The position numbers and the translations under genes were made by a program. DNA of 64,000 bases, taken from the NCBI GenBank assembly GCA_900660155.1, contig CABFPE010000240.1:884668-948667 (forward strand), written 5' to 3'. The notes below the pieces were generated by a model. That model saw nothing but the letters and a program-made list of their open reading frames with translations. It made no database searches and had not been told where the DNA came from. The number at the start of each line of letters is the position of its first letter. Position 1 is the first letter of the stretch. The stretch comes from Hofstenia miamia (Eukaryota; Xenacoelomorpha; Acoela; Hofsteniidae). Below are positions 49,001-52,190 of the stretch, piece by piece.

Positions 49001-50681
49001 GGAGACAGCGCTGTAGTCGTCTGGTGAGTGCTAGTTTGCTCTCAATGGTAATGTTGATCGACACAACTGCGTAATCTGGGGTAGTCAAAGGCCTCGACCA
49101 ACTCTTAGTAGAGACATGCCTTCCCCGAACTGTAACTGGGGAAAACTATACAGAGATGCTACGGTGGCAAGTCTTCCCAGAGATCAGAAGGAAGCACAAA
49201 ATGATGTCAACAATATTCCAACAGGATGGAGCATCTCCTTACTTCTCCATCAGTGCTAGAACGTTATTGTCTTCCAATCTCCCCAATAACAGGTTAATCT
49301 CCAGAGGATATCCGCAGAACTGGTATATTCACCGGAAATTTCTCCGATTGATTTATATGTCTGGCGTACTCTGAAAAGCAAAGTGTACCACAATTTTACA
49401 CCTCACAACCTCCTAGAGCTGAAAGAGCGAATTTCAACCGTTATTCCAAACATGAATCAAGAGGAGTTGCGACGACCAGTCCTTCATTTACCTAAGAGGT
49501 TAATTGTGGTGCTAGAGAATGGAGGAGGTGCTATTGAAAATTTGATATAATCTTTTCATAAACCCTATGTTATCTGCTTACACCTTTAAACAGTATTTGT
49601 AGCAAAATATACTTTACTTGGCCTAAAATGTTATATTTAAAAAATACATGACTTTCGGGTCACCCTGTAAATTATATATTTACCTTTGAAGCATTTGCGA
49701 ACAGTAACATTGAAATATGTGCAATAAATAATCGTCCATTTTGGTCAAAAGAGAGAGCTTTGCTAGAGTATGTAGTGGAAATCTATGAATCATTACTAGA
49801 AAGCATAGTTTTGCACAAACTTGAACACAACAATAAACAAAATTAATGAAACATCAATAAACTACAAGAAATGTTGTTTAGGAGAGTTTTTGCATATTTA
49901 TATGAACTTTTAAAGTGCTTAAGATGCAAATAAGTAACTCATATCTTAGAGTAAAAAATATGCGTGATATTAGAAAACAATGAATTTTAAAAATAAAAAT
50001 CTATTTTTCTTTCACATAGTAATAAGATAATTTCGCTTACTTAATGGCGCGGTTAATGATGTAGTAGGGCATTGGACTATTGACTCATCAGGCTCAGAGA
50101 AGAAGTCTTTTGCCAATTTAGTAATGCTAATACCCAGGTGCTTCTTGAAATATTTATTCAAAGCTTTGTTTGATTCCAAAGACCCTAAATAATAATTTAG
50201 CTAATCACGCTAATGTGAAATTTTCTATATTGAATTATTATATTCATTATCTATTACCTTACTACACATTATTTATAATTATTGAATAACTCACCCATTG
50301 ACCAATTGAATCAAAGCAGTTAAAACAAAACTTTTTGTTTGAAAATCATGATATTGAGAACAAATTGTAGATAAAAGTTACACACAAAAATTAATAATTC
50401 ATCTAATCTAGTGTATTAGGTTTAAAACCTGAACCTTCAGGGAGAGATAGATAAAATTGGGAGTCTTCACCATTAATTATTCGGCACACATCCTTCAGTT
50501 CGTTAAATGAGTCTAATTCAGTTCTACAGCCTTTAAACGTCTCGGGCTTTGGAAAAGGGCAGCCTGCCAATTTTTGAAATTTTGTGTGAAATTCGCTTAT
50601 ATTCACAATGGGTAATGTAAACTCTTTTTTATGAAGTAGTATTTGAACGATATACTTCTTTACGGCCAACAAATCCGACAT
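317..50681 (-). CDS. NO VEIN-like GHKL ATPase gene, multi-exon, 3' end outside window
   Basis: Gene model assembled by eye from 18 minus-strand exons, listed separately. Each has GT..AG borders and an open frame, and the phases agree at 15 of 17 junctions. About 1,770 codons are visible. The order is an N-terminal LOTUS/OST-HTH-like winged helix, a second helical domain, a charged coiled-coil-like segment, an alpha-helical middle part and an HSP90-like ATPase domain. Animal and plant proteins of the NO VEIN/sacsin-related class combine winged helices with such an ATPase, and a C-terminal nuclease-like domain (DUF3883) would be expected further left, outside the window. The molecular role of animal members is not known to me. 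The start at 50681 is the first ATG directly after an AG acceptor, so a 5' UTR exon is likely. Introns carry most of the TEs in the window. The joins 30074 to 26824 and 26712 to 26441 do not match in phase, so short exons are probably missing there. Confidence 0.75.
2944..3537 (-). other. intron 17
   Basis: 594 nt between donor gtaatt and acceptor cttttag on the minus strand. AT-rich; nothing else recognised. Confidence 0.7.
3538..3819 (-). CDS. exon 17 of NO VEIN-like gene
   Basis: 282 nt with acceptor tttccag and donor gtaatt. Its split codons fit exon 16 (phase 1) and exon 18 (phase 1). The product holds the stretches FAPSVYTFRRC and GGLSSFIKNN. It has no domain I can name. It continues the region between the helical middle part and the ATPase. 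Confidence 0.8.
4062..4170 (-). CDS. exon 16 of NO VEIN-like gene
   Basis: 109 nt with acceptor ttttttag and donor gtaagc. It encodes a segment including LRSYFSVDCDLEKLPQPD and ends with one base of a codon completed by exon 17. The frame is open only in the phase that links both neighbours. Confidence 0.75.
4171..4980 (-). other. intron 15
   Basis: 810 nt, AT-rich, between donor gtaag and acceptor ttttttag on the minus strand. No TE coding remnant seen. Confidence 0.6.
4981..5085 (-). CDS. exon 15 of NO VEIN-like gene
   Basis: 105 nt (35 codons, phase 0 at both ends) with donor gtaag and acceptor tgtttag. The product includes SSLLLKLSNANSS and FVSQCDSDDF. The acceptor lies directly against the 5' boundary of a plus-strand LINE, so the pyrimidine tract of this intron end may be LINE-derived. 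Confidence 0.7.
5091..7610 (+). mobile_element. LINE A, CR1/L2-like non-LTR retrotransposon, degenerate, with 2A-like motif
   Basis: A non-LTR element read left to right. A reading frame open from 5090 to 5779 carries a basic N-terminus, then LILLSNDIHQNPGP (2A-like, about 5318-5360), then an APE-type endonuclease with MTETCFK. Endonuclease pieces continue in another frame to 5973. The RT begins at 6115: NYRPISMIHMMSKIFE and QFGFRKCRSSQDA are fingers and palm motifs, and motif A (FIDLSKAFDS) follows at about 7105-7135 after a short frame change. It then jumps directly to the thumb-like YLGVTFNENLD near 7210. The palm core with the catalytic YADD is deleted, so the copy is dead. It resembles LINE C at 41.5-43.5 kb in its RT and thumb. 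It sits inside intron 14 of the ATPase gene, in antisense. Confidence 0.85.
7611..8423. other. AT-rich intronic stretch with one unassigned ORF
   Basis: No recognised TE core. A minus-strand frame at 7745-7972 (75 codons) encodes a charged helical peptide including FEQRFDLDINMLAECLWYL. It vaguely recalls the C-terminal part of hAT transposases, but I cannot assign it. Confidence 0.3.
8424..8450. repeat. (TAG)n microsatellite, probable 3' tail of LINE B
   Basis: Nine TAG units directly after the RT 3' end of the minus-strand LINE. On the LINE's strand this reads (CTA)n, consistent with the short-repeat 3' tails of CR1/L2-type LINEs. A similar short run of ACT follows LINE E near 60455. Confidence 0.8.
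8424..11420 (-). mobile_element. LINE B, CR1-like non-LTR retrotransposon, near full length, degenerate
   Basis: From right to left on the minus strand. An ORF1-like region at about 11404-10740 has a zinc-finger-like start (CAGCSKLLHF), a coiled coil, and RRKIKMKGIPE as in LINE RNA-binding ORF1 proteins. The endonuclease follows at about 10680-9990: CFTETRLDKS, HHGGCLILC, ILGDFNMPDVDW and PSDHSIIM. The RT lies at about 10000-9047 with motif A TDFCKAFDS, GNPQGSVLGP and the catalytic FADD near 9375. The thumb and C-terminal part is at 9021-8503. Several frame changes separate these blocks, so it is a dead copy. It lies in sense with the host ATPase gene, inside intron 14. Confidence 0.85.
11583..12420 (-). 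pseudogene. hAT transposase fragment (ZMYM1/DUF4371-like)
   Basis: Two adjoining minus-strand frames. The upstream one (12420-12006) carries SLCDTRCVERIDALEVFE, the typical CxTRWVER hAT motif with C for W. The second (11987-11583) continues with SFLDTVIAQLNLRF, typical of the region before the hAT dimerisation domain. The catalytic N-terminal half and the C-terminal hATC domain are missing, so this is an internal fragment. The antisense plus-strand frame here is a shadow. Confidence 0.75.
12440..13040. other. AT-rich intronic stretch
   Basis: No gene seen. A short GC-richer patch near 12660-12710 (gggaccgcaccc) stands out but is not assignable. Confidence 0.4.
13055..13362. mobile_element. 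hAT-like terminus hosting a nested MITE
   Basis: Read on the minus strand, sequence starting near 13358 begins CAGTGGCGCATCCAGTG, a typical hAT terminus. It is interrupted by the MITE at 13082-13341 and continues to about 13055 (gggagtcatgcgccc). The opposite end of this outer element was not found. Confidence 0.5.
13082..13341. mobile_element. hAT-type MITE with perfect 8-bp target duplication
   Basis: A 260-bp non-coding element. It starts CAGTGCCGTGGCTAGG and ends ..AGCCACGGGCCTG, i.e. imperfect terminal inverted repeats. It is flanked on both sides by cactggat (13074-13081 and 13342-13349), a perfect 8-bp duplication as hAT transposases make. It interrupts the terminus of another hAT-like element. 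Confidence 0.85.
13490..14255 (+). pseudogene. mariner-family transposase relic
   Basis: Across several frames the stretch keeps mariner landmarks in the right order. The HTH region reads EVNDVFDEGTITARTCQ, RSGRP and EENPRETATSM (13490-13760). Then come the catalytic block with GVDVVRTSNVQKSLTPRK (about 13975-14030), FFWDVKGIIYWKLLE, and the second acidic motif LQHDNARLH near 14190-14215. Many stops and frame changes show it is long dead. No terminal repeats recognised. Confidence 0.8.
14283..14398. repeat. cluster of ACCGG/CCGGT motifs, possible hAT subterminal region
   Basis: A GC-rich island of about 115 bp in AT-rich surroundings with about ten copies of accgg/ccggt, several as ACCGGTC. 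Such clusters are known as transposase-binding subterminal repeats of hAT elements. No partner end is seen nearby. Confidence 0.5.
14400..15835. other. AT-rich intronic sequence
   Basis: No coding frame longer than about 65 codons and no recognised TE motif, apart from a LINE-tail-like stretch near 15100-15280 that I cannot confirm. Confidence 0.4.
15836..16043 (-). CDS. exon 14 of NO VEIN-like gene
   Basis: 208 nt with acceptor tttatag and donor gtcagt. It encodes VVLLPNGIVHLEIKSELLK and a helical stretch with FHHLLSIEKALIKKF. Phases fit exon 13 (two bases) and exon 15 (phase 0). It is separated from exon 13 by only 30 nt. Confidence 0.8.
16074..16159 (-). CDS. exon 13 of NO VEIN-like gene
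   Basis: 86 nt with acceptor agaatag and donor gtaata. It encodes a segment with RDASSKFRLQLLIIF, which leads in frame into the LPNG segment of exon 14. The alternative frame here is longer but ends in a stop and does not fit either neighbour. Confidence 0.65.
16221..16302 (-). CDS. exon 12 of NO VEIN-like gene
   Basis: 82 nt with acceptor ctggtag and donor gttagt. The product includes FVNLLLGRIHQPIPLRICK. It begins with the last base of a codon started in the microexon and ends in phase 0. Confidence 0.65.
16427..16439 (-). CDS. exon 11: 13-nt microexon of NO VEIN-like gene
   Basis: 13 nt between acceptor aaactaatag and a consensus donor gtgagt. Without it exon 10 (ends phase 1) cannot be joined to exon 12, because joining them directly gives a stop within five codons. 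With it both junctions fall into frame (residues A-A-L-P-I). Confidence 0.6.
16774..17046 (-). CDS. exon 10 of NO VEIN-like gene, acidic/serine-rich
   Basis: 273 nt with acceptor gctttag and donor gtatga. The product starts with a leucine-rich helical part (HLSLLLSDCND, ALIQLIDDFRLIDRIME) and ends in a Ser/Asp-rich tract (LSLSDSSSAHSDQD), probably a disordered linker. Confidence 0.8.
17047..18429 (-). other. intron 9
   Basis: 1,383 nt, AT-rich. No TE recognised. Confidence 0.6.
18430..18590 (-). CDS. exon 9 of NO VEIN-like gene
   Basis: 161 nt with acceptor atgttag and consensus donor gtaagt. It encodes a helical segment including EVLQKFIKSYEALFE and ISQWWKNMNAIVKLVK. The split codons agree with exon 8 (two bases plus one) and exon 10 (one plus two). 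Confidence 0.8.
18591..18904 (-). other. intron 8, 5' part
   Basis: AT-rich with a short (ATT)n run at about 18877-18890. Nothing else seen. Confidence 0.5.
19127..19296 (-). repeat. 170-bp direct repeat, copy 1
   Basis: Appears identical to 19606-19775 and contains the YMDD block of the LINE. It interrupts the endonuclease coding sequence between KYRELAEGL and KKVEVVPVV. Confidence 0.9.
19606..19775 (-). repeat. 170-bp direct repeat, copy 2
   Basis: Second copy of the YMDD-containing segment. The two copies lie 479 bp apart, start to start, in the same orientation. Confidence 0.9.
19777..19831. repeat. (ATT)n microsatellite
   Basis: About 18 uninterrupted ATT units directly next to the end of the R2-like LINE fragment. 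Confidence 0.95.
20270..20855. mobile_element. MITE with GGGATT-type inverted termini, flanked by TCGAG
   Basis: The element begins CTAAGGGATTGCCATTCCGG and ends ..GGGATTGCAATCCCTAG, with matching inverted copies of ATCCCG motifs over about 70 bp at each end. A 5-bp direct repeat tcgag flanks it (20265-20269 and 20856-20860). No coding capacity. It resembles short hAT derivatives with repeated cccgg/gggatt subterminal motifs, although an 8-bp duplication is not evident. Confidence 0.7.
21425..21585 (-). CDS. exon 8 of NO VEIN-like gene, coiled coil
   Basis: 161 nt with acceptor ccttag and donor gtattt. It encodes a highly charged helix (INELEEDVKRELDAIRLK, ILEETSVVNNLKLRK), probably a coiled coil. 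It starts in phase 0 after exon 7 and ends two bases into a codon completed by exon 9. Confidence 0.8.
21663..21770. repeat. tandem duplication of about 53 bp
   Basis: Two adjacent copies beginning aacaagaaagtatacagtg and ending tagcaatatttaaaaaa. They differ by a few bases, mainly a 3-bp gap. Confidence 0.85.
21875..24929 (-). mobile_element. hAT element, ZMYM1-like (TTF finger, DUF4371, hATC)
   Basis: Minus-strand transposase in several frames. A TTF-type zinc finger (ICVFCFPCSLFSSDRSQF) lies at about 23900-23940. The RNase-H-like part is at 23614-23291 (ISADFTPDISHNDQLTIILR), followed by helical inserts (23016-22711) and a hATC dimerisation domain at 22463-22119 (NCSGERSFSQLKRIKDVKRS). 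Frame changes separate these blocks. Imperfect inverted termini are visible: CAGGACCGGATTGGGGCAG at 21875 and, read inward from 24929, CAGTGTCGGATTAACCATAA. The flanking 8-mers do not match, so the insertion is old. It fills intron 7 of the ATPase gene. Confidence 0.85.
25591..25739 (-). CDS. exon 7 of NO VEIN-like gene
   Basis: 149 nt with acceptor aatttttag-like tttag and consensus donor gtaagt. The product includes HFNSYRKKCRSSNSKLATN and SPWSLGVKINSVPLLLT. The first codon is completed from exon 6 (one plus two bases). Confidence 0.85.
25740..25905 (-). other. intron 6
   Basis: 166-nt intron, AT-rich, with consensus borders. Confidence 0.8.
25906..26092 (-). CDS. exon 6 of NO VEIN-like gene
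   Basis: 187 nt with acceptor acatttag and donor gtaaga. It encodes IHELDEIIADFEESCDG and IFEHFKFPPDGSAEILEI, a folded-looking segment of mixed helix and turns. Phase 0 at its start and one base of a codon at its end. Confidence 0.85.
26414..26441 (-). CDS. exon 5 (28 nt) of NO VEIN-like gene, tentative
   Basis: 28 nt between acceptor ttcttag and consensus donor gtgagc. Read after a two-base codon start it gives CLELVICEM, which joins in frame to exon 6. The phase required upstream does not match exon 4, so another small exon is probably missing. Confidence 0.5.
26712..26824 (-). CDS. exon 4 of NO VEIN-like gene, borders tentative
   Basis: Open frame with NAAVKHLVYRNGPAPSLDHL and donor gttaag. 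Possible acceptors lie at 26825 and at 26783-26788. The peptide looks strongly protein-coding, but its phase fits neither exon 3 nor exon 5 directly. Confidence 0.6.
26825..29390. other. intron sequence with uncertain coding remnants
   Basis: Plus-strand frames at 27056-27349, 27528-27761 and 28428-28631 are isolated and not assignable. The first (GLTINDEIVSNKALSNHFARKF) resembles the linker before the RT of a LINE. A missing exon of the ATPase gene may lie here. Confidence 0.3.
29400..29660 (+). pseudogene. DDE transposase C-terminal fragment
   Basis: A stretch readable in two frames as FNPYS..LNPIA, LWSVFKSKVK, LADTMREMF and YRLRHLEHIIDQSI. The NPIE-W-x-FK arrangement is the third catalytic region of Tc1/IS630-like DDE transposases, with the acidic residue replaced. 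The N-terminal parts are not recognisable upstream. Confidence 0.5.
30074..30414 (-). CDS. exon 3 of NO VEIN-like gene, second helical domain
   Basis: 341 nt with acceptor taatttag and donor gtaacg. It starts with a PPPK linker and continues with RTKEQLNKAVCILADNL and TVFRLERELFDRYHVQKW. This is a compact helical pattern like the winged-helix modules found N-terminal to NO VEIN-type ATPases. Its split first codon matches the last base of exon 2 across a 19.6-kb intron. Confidence 0.85.
30415..33600. other. intron 2, AT-rich
   Basis: No assignable gene. Weak plus-strand frames around 32700-33000 could not be identified. A GC-richer patch near 31380-31410 (gcggcgcgcaggg) is unexplained. Confidence 0.4.
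33640..35082 (+). mobile_element. LINE G, 5' half (endonuclease and start of RT), degenerate
   Basis: CR1-like remnants in several frames. Endonuclease pieces include NHGGCLIMCRNS (about 33660) and IGFPTNQSGNILEF (about 34025), and the RT start reads FKSGNRKKANSYSSIASLQKL and RSTVTQLLFFLDDIY (34868-35090). It resembles LINE B. It stops at an AT microsatellite exactly where the RT would continue. The continuation appears at 40260. Confidence 0.75.
35083..35507. other. AT microsatellite and unassigned sequence
   Basis: Contains two (AT)n runs, at about 35079-35093 and 35120-35128, within a local duplication of tcacccaactcctatt (about 35055 and 35095). The rest is unassigned up to the hAT element. 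Confidence 0.5.
35521..35640. repeat. GATTAATC subterminal cluster, left end of hAT
   Basis: Five or more copies or near-copies of the palindrome GATTAATC within 120 bp. A matching cluster lies at 37718-37806 at the other end. These are likely transposase-binding sites. Confidence 0.8.
37718..37806. repeat. GATTAATC subterminal cluster, right end of hAT
   Basis: Counterpart of the left cluster, with several GATTAATC or near-copies just inside the terminal repeat. Confidence 0.8.
38078..38131. repeat. (TA)n microsatellite, interrupted
   Basis: Three TA runs separated by attgtt/aaattgtt. Confidence 0.9.
38829..39726 (-). mobile_element. 898-bp element with about 170-bp terminal inverted repeats, Mutator-like candidate
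   Basis: The left arm (38829-38995) and the right arm (about 39545-39726) are near-mirror images, starting CGGTGCAGGTCAGGTAGA and, from the right, GGGTGCAGGTCAAGTAGA. The direct repeat atctaat flanks the element on both sides (38822-38828 and 39727-39733). The interior holds a minus-strand ORF ending in a cysteine-rich motif. Long inverted termini of this kind occur in Mutator-like elements, whose usual target duplication is 8-11 bp, so the class is uncertain. Confidence 0.75.
39208..39488 (-). CDS. internal ORF of the long-TIR element, cysteine-rich C-terminus
   Basis: Open from just after a TAA at about 39491 to the stop at 39208, about 92 codons. The first in-frame ATG leaves 64 codons. 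An AG acceptor (ttttttaag) lies at its upstream edge, so it could be a terminal exon. The product contains FDYYTAKYTHHVMRSK and ends GGCACPKATTCCCIMIVKI, reminiscent of a SWIM-type CxCPx(n)C(H) zinc motif with Cys for His. AATAAA-like signals lie about 75 nt downstream (minus strand, near 39140-39150). I do not recognise a homologue. SWIM motifs occur in some Mutator-like transposases, but this is inference. Confidence 0.4.
40051..40086. repeat. (TA)n microsatellite
   Basis: Nearly perfect TA run. Confidence 0.95.
40259..41470 (+). mobile_element. LINE G, 3' half (RT from motif A to 3' tail), degenerate
   Basis: After an (AT)n run the frame reads KLYEDSQFSYVLHLDFRKVF, then NSVPHELLINKL (motif A). 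A frame change leads to SGEPQGSVLGPLLFLIFIND and FADDLKNF (catalytic site, about 40575). Thumb and C-terminal remnants follow to about 41280, and the 3' end has (AAT)n-like sequence near 41480-41500. The start follows directly on the residues at which the LINE half at 35.08 kb stops. Confidence 0.8.
41515..43523 (+). mobile_element. LINE C, 5'-truncated CR1/L2-like element with a 611-codon open RT
   Basis: One uninterrupted frame from 41625 to 43460. RT landmarks: ISPIYKKGDPLNAQNYRPI, KKQYGFRNGFSTQDAI, motif A ALLDLSKAFNS, GVPQSTVLGPILFSLYVND, and at about 42525 the catalytic motif reads YADGT where YADDT is expected. The thumb has YLGVEIDNDLNFEQF, and the C-terminal domain includes IATKIWNNLDHEIK. 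No endonuclease domain precedes it, so the copy is 5'-truncated. The loss of one catalytic Asp should make the RT inactive, although the frame is open. The 3' end has aataaa at about 43503. A (CA)n run lies at 43389-43403. Confidence 0.9.
43524..44252. other. AT-rich, no feature seen
   Basis: Intronic sequence between LINE C and the foldback element. No coding frame or TE motif recognised. Confidence 0.4.
44253..45393. repeat. long palindromic foldback element, copy 1
   Basis: About 410-bp arms (44253-44665 and about 45000-45393) in inverted orientation around a spacer of about 330 bp. Matching blocks, reading the right arm reverse-complemented, include CTATCACCTT, TTTGGGAGAAAT, TTGCCA-AATTACAT, GTATACCTA, CACTTAATCAATG and CGAAAGCTTATTTT. 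The arms are diverged by roughly a fifth. No long ORF. Copy 2 at 50.84-51.54 kb shares the same blocks. Confidence 0.8.
45400..46030. other. AT-rich, no feature seen
   Basis: No coding frame or repeat recognised. Confidence 0.4.
46030..46625 (+). mobile_element. R2/NeSL-like LINE fragment (RT)
   Basis: Plus-strand remnants of the same family as the 19-kb fragment. These are FVVSLVPIAEMLEETGVG, SLWYMGDMKRNAS (degenerate YMDD block), VQFDLGKCATFILIRRKC, and later RELNCKIQKLLTAERALN followed by DLDRLYTLYL, which are typical thumb-region motifs. Frame changes occur between blocks. Truncated at both ends. Confidence 0.65.
46626..48403. other. AT-rich intronic stretch, possible small repeats
   Basis: No gene seen. 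Repeated taccgta/tacggta words between 47000 and 47590 suggest a degraded MITE but no clear ends. A minus-strand frame at 47660-47857 is hydrophobic and unassigned. Confidence 0.35.
48404..49669 (+). mobile_element. Tc1/IS630-type transposon with inverted termini, degenerate transposase
   Basis: About 1,266 bp with TA at each end. Inverted termini: TACAGAATCACCCAAAAGTC.. at 48404 and, read inward from 49669, TACAGGGTGACCCGAAAGTC, about 35 bp long. The plus-strand transposase keeps an HTH part (48573-48929: RLLERFTSTRSVQDKPRSGRP and SSVQRILRHKLSLYPYM), a catalytic block with TIFQQDGASPYF (about 49208), and ISPIDLYVWRTLKSK (about 49340-49385). It ends VLENGGGAIENLI at about 49551, typical of the DDE_3/HTH_29-type transposases of invertebrates. 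Several frame changes break it. Confidence 0.85.
49670..50040. other. intron 2, start
   Basis: AT-rich sequence downstream of exon 2 (minus strand). Nothing recognised. Confidence 0.5.
50041..50184 (-). CDS. exon 2 of NO VEIN-like gene
   Basis: 144 nt with acceptor tatttag and consensus donor gtaagc. The product includes NKALNKYFKKHLGISITKL and AKDFFSEPDESIVQCP. The helical part probably completes the LOTUS-like fold begun in exon 1. The split codons fit exon 1 (one plus two bases) and exon 3 (one plus two). Confidence 0.85.
50429..50681 (-). CDS. exon 1 (first coding) of NO VEIN-like gene, LOTUS/OST-HTH-like domain
   Basis: Starts with ATG immediately after an AG acceptor (gattttag), so the upstream exon is probably untranslated. 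Two donors are possible: gttcag after 50435 or gtttta after 50429. Both keep phase. The product begins MSDLLAVKKYIVQILLHKK and has ISEFHTKFQKLAGCPFPKP and FNELKDVCRIINGEDSQFYL, the winged-helix pattern of LOTUS/OST-HTH domains (RNA- or protein-binding modules). Confidence 0.8.
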
Positions 50682-50842
50682 CTAAAATCTAATTTGAGCC
50701 AGTTGCGCTTGTTCATTTCTGTATAAATAATTTAAATATAATTATATTTCCTTTATATGAAGATCTTGCAATATGGTAAAAAGCGAACAGAGACCTATAA
50801 GACATTATCATGATGGTTTTCAATATATTGACCCAACTCAAT

Positions 50843-51540
50843 GCTATCCCATTGAAATAACACCTTTTTGAAGTACATCTTCCACAATCACCAACCCCCT
50901 CCCCGTTTTCTGTAAATGGGTCATGTTAGATGTCCTTTTGTTTGGGAGATAGATTTGCCAGAATAACATGATTAGTAATAAAATTCCTATTTCTCAAACG
51001 CTTATAACGCTATCAAAAAATGTTGGACAATTTTTTTGTTAACTTAGGTTATTTATATGTGAAGTGACTGACAAGAAAACATGATTTATCTATATTTTTC
51101 GGACAAGTAGTAAATGCATATTTCAATTGTCCAGTAAAGAGAGCCAGCTTTTCTGTGCTTTAAAATAATCTATTAATTAATGTAACATACAATTATGCTT
51201 CAAAATAAGTTATCAAAATAATTTATAAAATTATAAAATATCTAAGAATGAAATTAAGAATAGCATTTCTAAAAAAACCTTACATTGTGCTTTTGCTTAT
51301 GAAGAATTCCTGGTATGTAAGGTGTTCCAGTATTAAGGAAAAATCGGCTAAAATTTATGCAGAAGGCTTTCCTTGTTTCATTATTTTCGTCAAAAATCGC
51401 CTTAGACAAAATAGCATTAAATTAATATACATGCAGTTCTCGTAAATTTATCTCTCTCAAATAACAGTACAGGTAAGATGTCCCAATTACAAGAAACGAC
51501 GATGCTAGGCGAAAATGGATAGCAGAAATAAAACCAGGCT
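50843..51540. repeat. long palindromic foldback element, copy 2
   Basis: Left part has gctatccc, tgtaaatgggtcatgt, tttgggagatagatttgcca and gtgactgacaagaaaacat. The right part (about 51440-51540), reverse-complemented, has GCTATCCATTTTCG, TTGTAATTGGGACA and GAGAGATAAATTTACGAGAA. The same word order occurs in copy 1 at 44.25-45.39 kb. The arms are more diverged here. It lies just upstream of the ATPase gene's first coding exon. Confidence 0.6.
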
Positions 51541-51644
51541 GCATTCTTGCTATATTAACACTAAAGTTGACTGCATTCGTATTACTCCAAACAATAACAC
51601 TATTAATTAAATGTTCAATAACTTTATGAAATATACTAGCTTTT

Positions 51645-51680
51645 ATATATATATATATATATACAGTTATATAAATGCTA

Positions 51681-51716
<36 letters not shown>
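51645..51716. repeat. (TA)n microsatellite, two runs forming a hairpin
   Basis: Two TA runs (51645-51663 and 51682-51716). The first is preceded by ctagctttt and the second by aaatgctag, so the whole can pair as a stem. Confidence 0.85.
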
Positions 51717-51718
<2 letters not shown>

Positions 51719-51719
51719 A

Positions 51720-52190
51720 AATGCCAAACAATAGGTAGTTGACATAAGAAAATTGCCTTTCATTTTGAGAGTGATTTGCTGTACACCAACATACAAGCTA
51801 ATCATGTCATTGTATAATGCGGGACTATGAACGGAAAACATTTATGTAGCTTTCAACAATACCTTATTTAGTCATGACAAACCATATTGGAAATAATTGC
51901 AGTCATGCATTTGAGGAAGCATGAGAGCTTATCACTTAGAATACCATACTACACAGCCAACTTGACTGTACTTACTTTAGGTTAAACCAGAGACCACAAC
52001 GTCCTTTAGCTACAATTGCACCCTAAACTATAACTTTAATTGTACTGTAGACAGGCAAGGGCACACAGTATGAATCAATTTGCCTTCATGCTTTCATTCT
52101 TTAGCATTATTGTATGCCACTAGTCCACAGTCCAATGTTACTGCAAATACAATCCTGTCATAAACATTTTTGGCTGGCCTCTATGACTAC
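51720..52190. other. AT-rich, no feature seen
   Basis: Nothing recognised between the microsatellite and the LINE tail. Confidence 0.4.
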
